A DNA stretch of 64,000 bases from positions 1 through 64,000 of the forward strand of contig CAZUDO010000097.1 of assembly GCA_964618895.1 (NCBI GenBank), written 5' to 3'. This document shows, piece by piece, positions 17,886 through 25,541 of the stretch. A program made the translations under genes and the position numbers. Numbering within the stretch: position 1 is the first letter of the stretch; each line of letters begins with the position of its first letter. The DNA comes from CAZUDO01 sp964618895 (GTDB taxonomy: Bacteria > Desulfobacterota > Binatia > DP-6). Below the pieces are notes generated by a model, which saw nothing but the letters and a program-made list of their open reading frames with translations, made no database searches and was not told the DNA's origin.

Positions 17886-19160
17886 CTACTCGACCAGCCA
17901 AACGCGCTGGCGCGGGGCGAGCGCAAGATAGAGCAGCTCGGTCGCGACGGCGTCGTTGGTGGTCCAGCGCAGTGTGAAGCCGCTGGTGTCGAGGCTCTTC
18001 AGGTCGGCCTCGGCGTCGATCACGGACGAGTTGTTGTTGATCTTGACGAACGCCTTGCTGGTCTTGTCGACCCCGTCGACGCTCGACCAGTTCAGACCGT
18101 CGGTATCCTGCCAGGCGATGCTGCCCTCGCTCGTCTGGTCGGCGACCCCGAGACCGAAGCGGGAGTGGACTGCGGGCGCCGCTTCGGTCACGTCCTGGAC
18201 GCTCGACAGCAGGATGGCGTGCGGCCGGAAGGTGAGCCCGCTCACGGCCTGATCGACCGGCGCGCTCGCGACAGACTTGTTCAGGCTGCCCGCCTTGACC
18301 CGCACGCCGCGGAGCGCAAGCGAGCCCATGCGCGTGACAGCGCCCGCCCCCGGAAGCTGCACGATGAAGCCGTTCGAGAGCATGGTCAGGAAGGTCGCCT
18401 CGCGGGAAACGCCCGGGGTGGTGTTGATGGTGACCAGGGTGCGGTCCGTCCGCTGGTAGCGCTGCGTGTCGCTGCGCCCCGAGTTGTCCAGGGTGTACTG
18501 GGTGTTCGCCCACTGGGCCCCGTTGACATCCATCACCCCCAGGCCAAATGCGCTCGAGGTGCGCGTCGCGGGCGGTGCGGCGGTGAAGTCATCGCCGGCG
18601 TGGGCGTGGATCACCACGTCGGGCTGGAACCCGACCGACGTGATCGACTGCGTGCCACTGGTCGCGTTCAGCTGCCAGCCGACGACCTTGGCGGAGACAC
18701 CGTTGCCCCCGACGACCAGGTAGTGCACGACGTACGCGCTGCCGTTGTTGGTCGTCCAATTGAGCGTCAGGGTCGTCGCCGTCCACGACTGCAGGTCGGC
18801 TTCCGCCAGCAGCTGCTCGCCCCACTGCACGATGGTGAGCGCCTTGTTCGCGATACGCCGGCTCGCGTTGGAGCGCGACCCCGCCGCGTCGTTCTCGCTG
18901 GCGGCGGCGATCGCGTACGAGGTGGTCCCGTCGCTCATGCCGAACGCGAACAGATGGCTCGCGCTCACCGTCTCGTTCGTCTTGCCGTTGGTCCACAGGA
19001 TCACCGCCCGGGGCGTCGTGCCGAGACCGTGCGTGATCACCTGGGTGCCGGTGGACGTACTCTTGGCGAAGCTACCGGCCTTGATCGCTCCGGCGTACGC
19101 CGGGGCGCCGAGGCCGAGCAGCAGCCCGAGCGCGAGCAGAGTGGAGAGCGTGCGGGTCAT
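17886..19160 (-). CDS. Secreted protein built from three related beta-rich repeats
   Basis: The 424-residue protein has a signal peptide (residues 1-23, LLALGLLLGLGAPAYAG). The mature part contains three units of about 125 residues that share the sequence order KAGSF/SL.K, a V..GF/L.P..VI strand, AFG(L)GV/M, W, and a closing LTL.WTTN...YL segment. Unit borders are near residues 25-165, 166-285 and 286-424. The family is unknown to me; the fold is probably a beta-sandwich or jelly-roll and could be a surface-binding module. It ends 7 bp from the convergent TPR gene. It is 8 bp downstream of the collagen-like gene on the same strand, so the two are probably co-transcribed and may act together at the cell surface. 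Confidence 0.7.
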   Translation of the reverse strand: MTRTLSTLLALGLLLGLGAPAYAGAIKAGSFAKSTSTGTQVITHGLGTTPRAVILWTNGKTNETVSASHLFAFGMSDGTTSYAIAAASENDAAGSRSNASRRIANKALTIVQWGEQLLAEADLQSWTATTLTLNWTTNNGSAYVVHYLVVGGNGVSAKVVGWQLNATSGTQSITSVGFQPDVVIHAHAGDDFTAAPPATRTSSAFGLGVMDVNGAQWANTQYTLDNSGRSDTQRYQRTDRTLVTINTTPGVSREATFLTMLSNGFIVQLPGAGAVTRMGSLALRGVRVKAGSLNKSVASAPVDQAVSGLTFRPHAILLSSVQDVTEAAPAVHSRFGLGVADQTSEGSIAWQDTDGLNWSSVDGVDKTSKAFVKINNNSSVIDAEADLKSLDTSGFTLRWTTNDAVATELLYLALAPRQRVWLVE

Positions 19161-19167
19161 CGGGGTG

Positions 19168-22041
19168 CTAGAAAGTGTAGGTCACGCACACCGTGACGTG
19201 GCCTGGTGTACCCGTGATCGCCCCCAGGTCGATACGCAACCAGTTGCCGGCGGCCACGATCGGGTCGTCGATCCCGCCCGACGCGCTGGTGTTCGTCGTG
19301 CCGCACGTCATGGCCGCCTCGGTGGCCCCACAGGTGCTGCCGTTGGCGTTGCATTCCTGGACCGTGACGACCGCGCTGGTAGCGGCGTTCACGAGGCAGT
19401 TGACGCCGGTGATGGTCAGGTTCGCCTCGGCCCGGAAGAAGAGGAAGTTGTCGAGGTCGGACGGTGACTCGATGACCATGCACTTGGTGGACTGATCCGG
19501 ACCGGTCGGGCCGGTGACGCCGGTCGGGCCGGTGAGACCGGTCGAACCCGTGACGCCGGTCGTGCCGGTGGTGCCCTGCACGCCCATCGGACCGATCGCG
19601 CCTGTGGAGCCAGTTGCGCCTGCTACACCGGTGGCACCGGTCGGACCGGCGGCGCCGGTTGCGCCGACTGCGCCGACTGCGCCGACTGCGCCGGTCGGGC
19701 CCACCGCGCCGACCGTGCCGGTGGTACCCGTCACGCCGGTCGGGCCTACTGCACCCGTTGCGCCAGCTGCCCCGGTCGTGCCGGTCGGGCCTACTGCACC
19801 CGTGGCTCCGGTTCCACCCATCGGACCCATCGGACCCGTCGCGCCGGTGCCGCCGGTCACGCCCTGCGCACCCGTCGGGCCCAGGTCGCCGGTCGCGCCT
19901 TGCGGCCCCATCGCGCCCACGTCGCCGGTCGCACCTTGCGGCCCCATCGCGCCCACGTCGCCGGTCGTACCTTGCGGACCTATCGGGCCCACGTCGCCGG
20001 TCGCGCCCTGCGCACCCGTCGGGCCCACGTCACCGGTCACGCCCTGCGGCCCCATCGGACCCAGGTCACCGGTCGCGCCTTGCGGGCCCACCGGACCCAG
20101 GTCGCCGGTCGTACCCTGCGCACCCGTCGGACCCATATCACCGGTCGCACCTTGCGGCCCCATCGCGCCCACATCGCCGGTCGTACCTTGCGGCCCCATC
20201 GGGCCCACGTCGCCGGTCGTACCTTGCGGCCCCATCGGGCCCACGTCGCCGGTCGCACCTTGCGGCCCCATCGCGCCCACGTCGCCGGTCGCGCCCTGCG
20301 GACCCATCGGACCCAGGTCGCCGGTCGTGCCTTGTGGACCCATCGCGCCCACGTCGCCGGTCGCACCTTGCGGGCCCATCGGACCCAGGTCACCGGTCAC
20401 GCCCTGCGCACCCGTCGGGCCCAGGTCACCGGTCGTGCCTTGCGGCCCCATCGAGCCCACATCGCCAGTCGCGCCCTGCGGCCCCATCGAGCCCACGTCA
20501 CCAGTCGCGCCCTGCGGGCCCATCGGACCCAGGTCCCCGGTCGTACCCTGCGCACCCGTCGGGCCCAGGTCGCCGGTCGCGCCTTGCGGCCCCATCGGAC
20601 CCAGGTCGCCGGTCGCGCCCTGCGGACCTATCGGGCCCAGGTCCCCGGTCACGCCCTGCGGACCTATCGGGCCCAGGTCCCCGGTCACGCCCTGCGGACC
20701 TATCGGGCCCAGGTCGCCGGTCGCGCCCTGCGCACCCGTCGGGCCCACGTCGCCGGTCGCGCCTTGCGCACCCATCGAGCCCACGTCGCCGGTCGCGCCC
20801 TGCGCACCCGTCGAGCCCACGTCGCCGGTCGCGCCCTGCGCACCCGTCGGGCCCACGTCGCCGGTCGCGCCATGCGGACCCATCGAGCCCACGTCGCCGG
20901 TCGCGCCCTGCGGACCCATCGAACCCACGTCACCGGTCGCACCTTGCAGCCCCATCGGACCCAGGTCGCCGGTCACGCCCTGCGGACCCATCGGACCCAC
21001 GTCGCCGGTCGCGCCCTGCGGACCCATCGAACCCACGTCGCCGGTCGCGCCCTGCGGACCCATCGAGCCCACGTCGCCGGTCGCACCTTGCGGCCCCATC
21101 GAGCCCACGTCGCCGGTCGCGCCTTGCGGCCCCATCGGGCCCAGGTCGCCGGTCGTGCCTTGCGTACCCGTCGGACCCACAGCACCGGTCGCCCCCGTGC
21201 TGCCGGCGGCGCCGGTCGGACCAATCGGACCCATGGCGCCGGAGGCACCTGGATCACCAGCCGGACCCGTCGCGCCGGTGGGGCCGGCTTCACCGACGGT
21301 GCCCGTTGCACCGGGAAGACCGGCCAGACCGACCGAACCCTCGAGGCCCTGCGGCCCTACCGGCCCCTGGGGTCCCATCGAGCCCGTTGGCCCGACCACG
21401 CCTTCGCCGTCACCCGGCGTCTCATAGGCGATGAGAAGCAGCGGCGTGCCGACGGTGCCCTCTTCGCTACAGAACGCCGCCGGGGTACCTGCCCCCCGGA
21501 GGGCGAAGCCGTAGTCGCCCGCCGGCGACTCCACCATCGCCTGCGCGAGCGCGGTCACGTCGAAGTCGATGTAGTCGCCGCGCTGCCCGGCGAACACGAC
21601 GCGGGAGTCCTCCACCGACGGGCTCACGAGCGGCGCTGTGGACTGTACCGTGGCGTGCTCGTCCCAGAACCCGTTCACGCGATGCACCGACACGCCGGTC
21701 GACTCTACCCGCTTCTTGAGACCGATCAGGAAGAGCCGCAGCTTGGCCTCGCGTACGACCGCCGTGCTGGGGATCGCGGACAGGTTGAACTTGATCAGCG
21801 CCGTGTACCGATCGCCGACCAGGAGGCTCCGGCTGTTGTCGCGAACGGATCCCGCCCCCGGCCCCCAGTACGTGTCGCCCGACGACACCAACGTGCTCAC
21901 GGTGACGTGCGCGCGCACGAGGCCTGGAGTCATGGAGAGCAGGAGCAACGCCGCCGCGGCGCGAGCACCCCACCGCTTCCGGCGGAACGATGGCGCATCA
22001 GCGTGAGCATAGGCTTGGTCGAATGCAGGAAGAGTCTTCAT
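19168..22041 (-). CDS. Collagen-like secreted protein with DNRLRE-type N-terminal domain
   Basis: The 957-residue protein has an N-terminal region with a hydrophobic signal (about residues 26-45). It then has a DNRLRE/CBM96-like beta-sandwich (residues about 47-208) and a continuous Gly-X-Y collagen tract of about 210 triplets (residues about 217-848). It closes with a 109-residue Cys-containing domain (DQSTKCMVIES to VCVTYTF). The core of the collagen tract repeats a 12-residue unit like GPQGATGDVGSM. Bacterial collagen-like proteins form trimeric stalks that hold a head domain away from the cell; the Cys-rich C-terminal part would be the head or the trimerisation cap. Signal processing may be inefficient because 25 residues precede the hydrophobic core, so the start could lie further downstream. 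Confidence 0.9.
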   Translation of the reverse strand: MKTLPAFDQAYAHADAPSFRRKRWGARAAAALLLLSMTPGLVRAHVTVSTLVSSGDTYWGPGAGSVRDNSRSLLVGDRYTALIKFNLSAIPSTAVVREAKLRLFLIGLKKRVESTGVSVHRVNGFWDEHATVQSTAPLVSPSVEDSRVVFAGQRGDYIDFDVTALAQAMVESPAGDYGFALRGAGTPAAFCSEEGTVGTPLLLIAYETPGDGEGVVGPTGSMGPQGPVGPQGLEGSVGLAGLPGATGTVGEAGPTGATGPAGDPGASGAMGPIGPTGAAGSTGATGAVGPTGTQGTTGDLGPMGPQGATGDVGSMGPQGATGDVGSMGPQGATGDVGSMGPQGATGDVGPMGPQGVTGDLGPMGLQGATGDVGSMGPQGATGDVGSMGPHGATGDVGPTGAQGATGDVGSTGAQGATGDVGSMGAQGATGDVGPTGAQGATGDLGPIGPQGVTGDLGPIGPQGVTGDLGPIGPQGATGDLGPMGPQGATGDLGPTGAQGTTGDLGPMGPQGATGDVGSMGPQGATGDVGSMGPQGTTGDLGPTGAQGVTGDLGPMGPQGATGDVGAMGPQGTTGDLGPMGPQGATGDVGAMGPQGATGDVGPMGPQGTTGDVGPMGPQGTTGDVGAMGPQGATGDMGPTGAQGTTGDLGPVGPQGATGDLGPMGPQGVTGDVGPTGAQGATGDVGPIGPQGTTGDVGAMGPQGATGDVGAMGPQGATGDLGPTGAQGVTGGTGATGPMGPMGGTGATGAVGPTGTTGAAGATGAVGPTGVTGTTGTVGAVGPTGAVGAVGAVGATGAAGPTGATGVAGATGSTGAIGPMGVQGTTGTTGVTGSTGLTGPTGVTGPTGPDQSTKCMVIESPSDLDNFLFFRAEANLTITGVNCLVNAATSAVVTVQECNANGSTCGATEAAMTCGTTNTSASGGIDDPIVAAGNWLRIDLGAITGTPGHVTVCVTYTF
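19861..21170. repeat. 36-bp tandem repeat array coding the collagen tract
   Basis: About 36 copies of a 36-bp unit (12 codons, four Gly-X-Y triplets) run head to tail inside the collagen-like gene. Copies differ mainly at positions giving Ala/Thr/Val after GPQG and Val/Leu after GD. Because the unit is a multiple of three with no stop in any frame, the opposite strand is also open over the whole array. The array is expected to change length by slippage or recombination. Confidence 0.92.
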
Positions 22042-22372
22042 GAGTGACGGTTCGCCTCACCTGCGTTCAGCAACTGCCATTCCACCGCGATGCCACGCAT
22101 CGACGGTGACACACGTGCCAAGTGTGCCAGGCGGCGGGGACACGTGTGCCACTCGTGCCCTCGAGCTGGCACAGTTCGCGTGAGCGGCGGGCCGTTTGCC
22201 GCGTTCCGGCGCACGGCGAGCAGCACGTCGTCCGACGTGCACGGCGGACGCGATCGAATCAGCGTCCCATGTGACGTCGGCTCACGCGGGCGGGGTGCGA
22301 CCGCGCGCGACGATCACCACGCCGCGATCGATGCCGGCAGGCGATCGCTCCGACGAGGCGCGGCGGACGGCG
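22042..22372. other. Intergenic region with repeated GTGCCA motifs
   Basis: 331 bp upstream of the collagen-like gene. Between 22110 and 22175 the word GTGCCA or its complement TGGCAC occurs at least four times, on both strands, near ACACGTG and ACACGTGTG. This may be a regulator-binding cluster for the collagen-like/repeat-protein operon. No gene is seen. Confidence 0.35.
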
Positions 22373-22738
22373 TCAGGACCGGGGAACGCGACCGATGCGT
22401 TGCGCCACCGCAGGACGATGCTCGGGCTCCATGCCGGCCCGCATCCCGTCGTCGCGCTGCAGGGCGCGCCGGATGGCGATCGCGTCGAGGCCGATGGCCT
22501 CACAGACGTTCTCGAAGCTGAATGGCCACGCGCGGTCGGTGCTGGCAACGTACTCCCGGGCTTGCTCGAGTGCGCGCCGATCGGCGGCTGTCCCGAGGCC
22601 CGCGGGGCCCTGGACCATCCCGCTCCGGCAGTCTTCGACGACGGTCTGCAGGACCGCCAGCATCAGTTTGCGTTGGGGCTCGGTGACGCGCGCACCCGGC
22701 TGCCGCAGGTACTGCTCGGGGAGCATGAGATGGATCAT
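22373..22738 (-). CDS. Conserved hypothetical small protein
   Basis: 121 residues, no signal peptide or membrane segment, mostly helical. The segment DRAWPFSFENVCEAIGLD followed by AIRRAL resembles a motif I have seen in small proteins of deltaproteobacterial-type genomes, where a short helical N-terminus precedes it. The family has no assigned function that I can name. The tail after RRAL is Arg/Pro-rich. It lies alone between the collagen-like gene and a divergent histidine kinase. A helix-turn-helix role is conceivable but not supported by a clear motif. Confidence 0.6.
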   Translation of the reverse strand: MIHLMLPEQYLRQPGARVTEPQRKLMLAVLQTVVEDCRSGMVQGPAGLGTAADRRALEQAREYVASTDRAWPFSFENVCEAIGLDAIAIRRALQRDDGMRAGMEPEHRPAVAQRIGRVPRS

Positions 22739-22941
22739 GTGGGGTGCTGGGTGGCTTAGCAGAGCGGGGGCTCGACTGGCAACCGCCGGCCACGCACCGT
22801 CTTCGGCCGGGGGCCTGCGGTCGCGCCCCGGAATTGTTGTTTTGACGGGCAGCTTGCCCTAGAGTCCCCGACCGTACGGAGCATGAGCTGGGGTACGGCC
22901 CATCGGGCCTGGAGGCTGCCTATCGCGCCGACACGGAGGAG

Positions 22942-24711
22942 GTGCTCCGGCATCGGATCGGCGTCGTCGCCCTCCTCTACCTGGCATCGCTCGGGATCCT
23001 GATCCCGGTCGAGTGGGTGTGGTACCCGGCCCGGCGAGCGTCGCTCGACATCCTGGTGACCACACACGTGGTGGCGTTCGCGTTGGGATTCGTTGCCTGG
23101 CGTCTCCCGAGCGTGCGGCGAGGGCCGCGCACGTTCGCCAGCGCCCTCTCGATCGCGTGCGCCGCGTCGTTCAGCTGGTATCACGTCGTGATCGGCCTGT
23201 CCGTCGAGCGGCTCGCGATGGCGCTGACCTGCGGGCTCTCGGGGCTGGTCGTGATCCTGCCCTGGGGCTGGCCCCCGCAGCTCGTCGTCGGCCTCGGTGC
23301 GGTGTGCGCCATCGCCCTCGCCAGCGCCAGCGGGCTCAGCCGCACGGACAGCGCCATCTACTCGCAGGTTGGCCTGGCCGTTGTCGCCGCCACGACCGTG
23401 CTGGGCGCGTACTTCCTCGATCGCCACCGGCGCCAGGCGTTCGTGAGTACGGCACAGCATGCCGAGGAGGCGAGCATCGCGAGCGCGCTCCTGCGCGTCG
23501 GCGAGACGCTCAGCGTGCATCGCGAGCAGGACGACATGCTCGAGCACGTGAACGCCCTCGCCCTCGAGGCGCTTGGCTGTGACTGGAGCAGCACGCTGGT
23601 GCGCGACCTCCACCGGGGCTCGTTCCATCTGCGCGGCAACGCGGGTTCGTTGCCCGAGCTCCGCACCGCGCTCGAACAACTGGAGTTCTCCCCCGGGGCC
23701 TTTCCGGCGCTCGACGCGCTCCGGCCGGGCACGGTGGTCGAGATCGCCGACGCGGCCACCCAGCCCTACGTCCCGGCCGAACTCCTGCGGCGCATGGAGG
23801 TGTCGTCGGTTCTGTGCGCCTCGATCGCCCGGGGCACCGAGGTCATCGGTGTCCTGGCCGCCGGCTATCACTGTCGCACCGGGCCGTTCTCGTCAAAGCA
23901 GCACCGGCTGATCCTGGGGATCGCGCACGCCGCCTCGGTGGCAGTCGAGAACGCGCGCCTGATCGGCGACCTGCGTGCGGCGAGCCGCCTCAAGTCGGAG
24001 TTCGTCGCCACCATGTCGCACGAGCTGCGCACGCCCATCAACGTGATCACGGGATACACCGACCTCGTCCTCGAGGGCGGCCTCGGGCCGCTCACCGTTC
24101 CGCAGCAGGACACGCTCGGCCGCGTGCGGCGGGCCGCCGTCGAGCTGCTCGACCTCGTGAACGCCACCCTCGACCTCGGGCGCCTGGAGGCCGGACGCGA
24201 GACGGTGACGCTGGCTCCCGTCGATCTGGCTGCCTTGATCGAGGGGCTCGACCACGAGCTGGAGCCGCTCGTCCCCGCCACCGTCATGCTCTGCTGGCAG
24301 AACACGGTGGAGGGTGATCCGTTGGTGAGCGACGGGCCCAAGCTGAAGACCATCTTGAAGAACCTGGTCGGCAATGCGCTCAAGTTCACCCAGGCCGGCG
24401 TGGTCGAGGTGACCCTCGCCTGGCAGAACCGGCGCCTCGGCATCACCGTGCGCGACACGGGCGTCGGCATCGCCGAGGCCGACCTGCCCCTCATCTTCGA
24501 GATGTTCCGCCAGGTCGAAGCGACCGGCCGCCGGCGAGTCGGCGGGGTGGGTCTCGGGCTGCACATCGTGAAGCGCCTGGTGGAGGTGCTCGAGGGCACG
24601 ATCACGGTCGAAAGCGTGCCCGGGCGCGGCTCGACCTTCACCGTGACCCTCCCTGCCGAGCACGATGCCCCCGCGGGCACTCAAGTTTCTCACGCTACCG
24701 GCCGATCCTGA
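22942..24711 (+). CDS. Membrane-bound sensor histidine kinase with GAF domain
   Basis: The 589-residue protein has five or six N-terminal hydrophobic segments (residues 1-160), a GAF domain (about residues 185-345, ALLRVGETLSVHREQDDMLEHV to VENARLIGDL), a HisKA domain with phospho-His H360 in MSHELRTPINVI, and an HATPase domain with N box LKNLVGNALKF, G1 DTGVGIA and G2 GGVGLGLHIVKRL. It autophosphorylates on His and passes the phosphate to a response regulator, none of which is adjacent. The GTG at 22942 is in the best position for the first membrane helix, but the ribosome site overlaps it closely, so the exact start is uncertain. A second kinase C-terminus lies just downstream. Confidence 0.85.
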   Translation: MLRHRIGVVALLYLASLGILIPVEWVWYPARRASLDILVTTHVVAFALGFVAWRLPSVRRGPRTFASALSIACAASFSWYHVVIGLSVERLAMALTCGLSGLVVILPWGWPPQLVVGLGAVCAIALASASGLSRTDSAIYSQVGLAVVAATTVLGAYFLDRHRRQAFVSTAQHAEEASIASALLRVGETLSVHREQDDMLEHVNALALEALGCDWSSTLVRDLHRGSFHLRGNAGSLPELRTALEQLEFSPGAFPALDALRPGTVVEIADAATQPYVPAELLRRMEVSSVLCASIARGTEVIGVLAAGYHCRTGPFSSKQHRLILGIAHAASVAVENARLIGDLRAASRLKSEFVATMSHELRTPINVITGYTDLVLEGGLGPLTVPQQDTLGRVRRAAVELLDLVNATLDLGRLEAGRETVTLAPVDLAALIEGLDHELEPLVPATVMLCWQNTVEGDPLVSDGPKLKTILKNLVGNALKFTQAGVVEVTLAWQNRRLGITVRDTGVGIAEADLPLIFEMFRQVEATGRRRVGGVGLGLHIVKRLVEVLEGTITVESVPGRGSTFTVTLPAEHDAPAGTQVSHATGRS

Positions 24712-24785
24712 CGCCGCCAGCTCCCTGGCGTGCAGTCATGCAGGAACGCGCCAACGCCGTCGCCTTGGCGACGGTCGACGCGTCG

Positions 24786-24981
24786 CTTCGGCGGCGTGGG
24801 GCTCGGCCTGCACATCGTGCAGCGCCTGGTCACGCTGCTCGGCGGCACCATCACCGTGGACAGCACGCCCGGCGAAGGATCGCTCTTCACGGTGACGCTG
24901 CCGGGGGTCGCCGTCCCCGCGAACGACGCGTCTACAGCTCCCGTCCGAGCCAGTAGCGGTGGAACTCGGGCAGGAAGCTGA
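24786..24981 (+). pseudogene. Relic of a second histidine kinase (ATPase C-terminus only)
   Basis: About 65 codons in one frame encode GGVGLGLHIVQRLVTLLG and then a SLFTVTLPG ending, that is the G2 box and last strand of a HATPase domain. The sequence is closely similar to, but not identical with, the end of the kinase just upstream. No N box, HisKA or sensor part precedes it. It overlaps the 3' end of the convergent peptide deformylase gene. It is either the remains of a tandem duplicate or a deletion scar. Confidence 0.7.
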
Positions 24982-25471
24982 GCGTGGCCATCGAACGCAT
25001 GCGGTCGAGGTAGACGACCCCGTCGAGGTGGTCGCACTCGTGTTGCACGACGCGCGCATGGAAGCCGTCGGCCGTGAACCCCAGCGGCCGCCCGTCGCGC
25101 CCGTGGGCCTGCACCTGCACGCGCGTGAGGCGCGGGACCCGGCCGCGCAGCTCGGGGACGCTGAGGCAGCCTTCCCAGTCCTCGTCCTCCTCGGTGGTGG
25201 CCGGCGTGATCACCGGGTTGACCAGGATGGTGAGCGGCACGTCCTCGGCGTCGGGATAGCGTGGGTTCTGCTGCACGCCGTACACCACCAGGCGGCGCGA
25301 GACGTGCACCTGGGGCGCGGCCAGACCGGCGCCGTCGTGGTCGTCCATGGTCTCCAGCATGTCGTCGATGAGTCGCTGGATCTCCGGCGCGCCGATCGCC
25401 TCCGGCGAGATGGGCTCCGCCCGCCGGCGCAGGATGGGGTGGCCGAGATGCGCCACCTTGAGCACCGCCAT
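24932..25471 (-). CDS. def: Peptide deformylase
   Basis: The 179-residue enzyme has all three family motifs: GAGLAAPQV (motif 1), EGCLSVPEL with the metal-binding Cys (motif 2) and QHECDHLDGVVY with the two metal-binding His and the catalytic Glu (motif 3). It removes the formyl group from the N-terminal Met of new proteins. The ATG giving AVLKVAHLGHPILRRRAEP is the usual N-terminus; upstream sequence in this frame is not coding. It is divergent from the next gene by 70 bp. Length and motifs are those of an ordinary bacterial enzyme. Confidence 0.94.
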   Translation of the reverse strand: MAVLKVAHLGHPILRRRAEPISPEAIGAPEIQRLIDDMLETMDDHDGAGLAAPQVHVSRRLVVYGVQQNPRYPDAEDVPLTILVNPVITPATTEEDEDWEGCLSVPELRGRVPRLTRVQVQAHGRDGRPLGFTADGFHARVVQHECDHLDGVVYLDRMRSMATLSFLPEFHRYWLGREL

Positions 25472-25541
25472 GTCGTGCCTGTCGCAGATCACCCGCACAC
25501 GCGCAAGCGCGGATTTGCCGCCCCGCCGGCGCCCCGCTAGC

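Noticed and set aside
19861..21170. CRISPR-like array
   Set aside because: The units are directly adjacent with no unique spacers, and the period is a whole number of codons within a gene.
19514..22047. Plus-strand frames of more than 600 codons opposite the collagen-like gene
   Set aside because: They are Pro/Arg/His-rich translations of the antisense 36-bp repeat with no domain or ribosome site; the minus-strand Gly-X-Y reading is clearly the gene.
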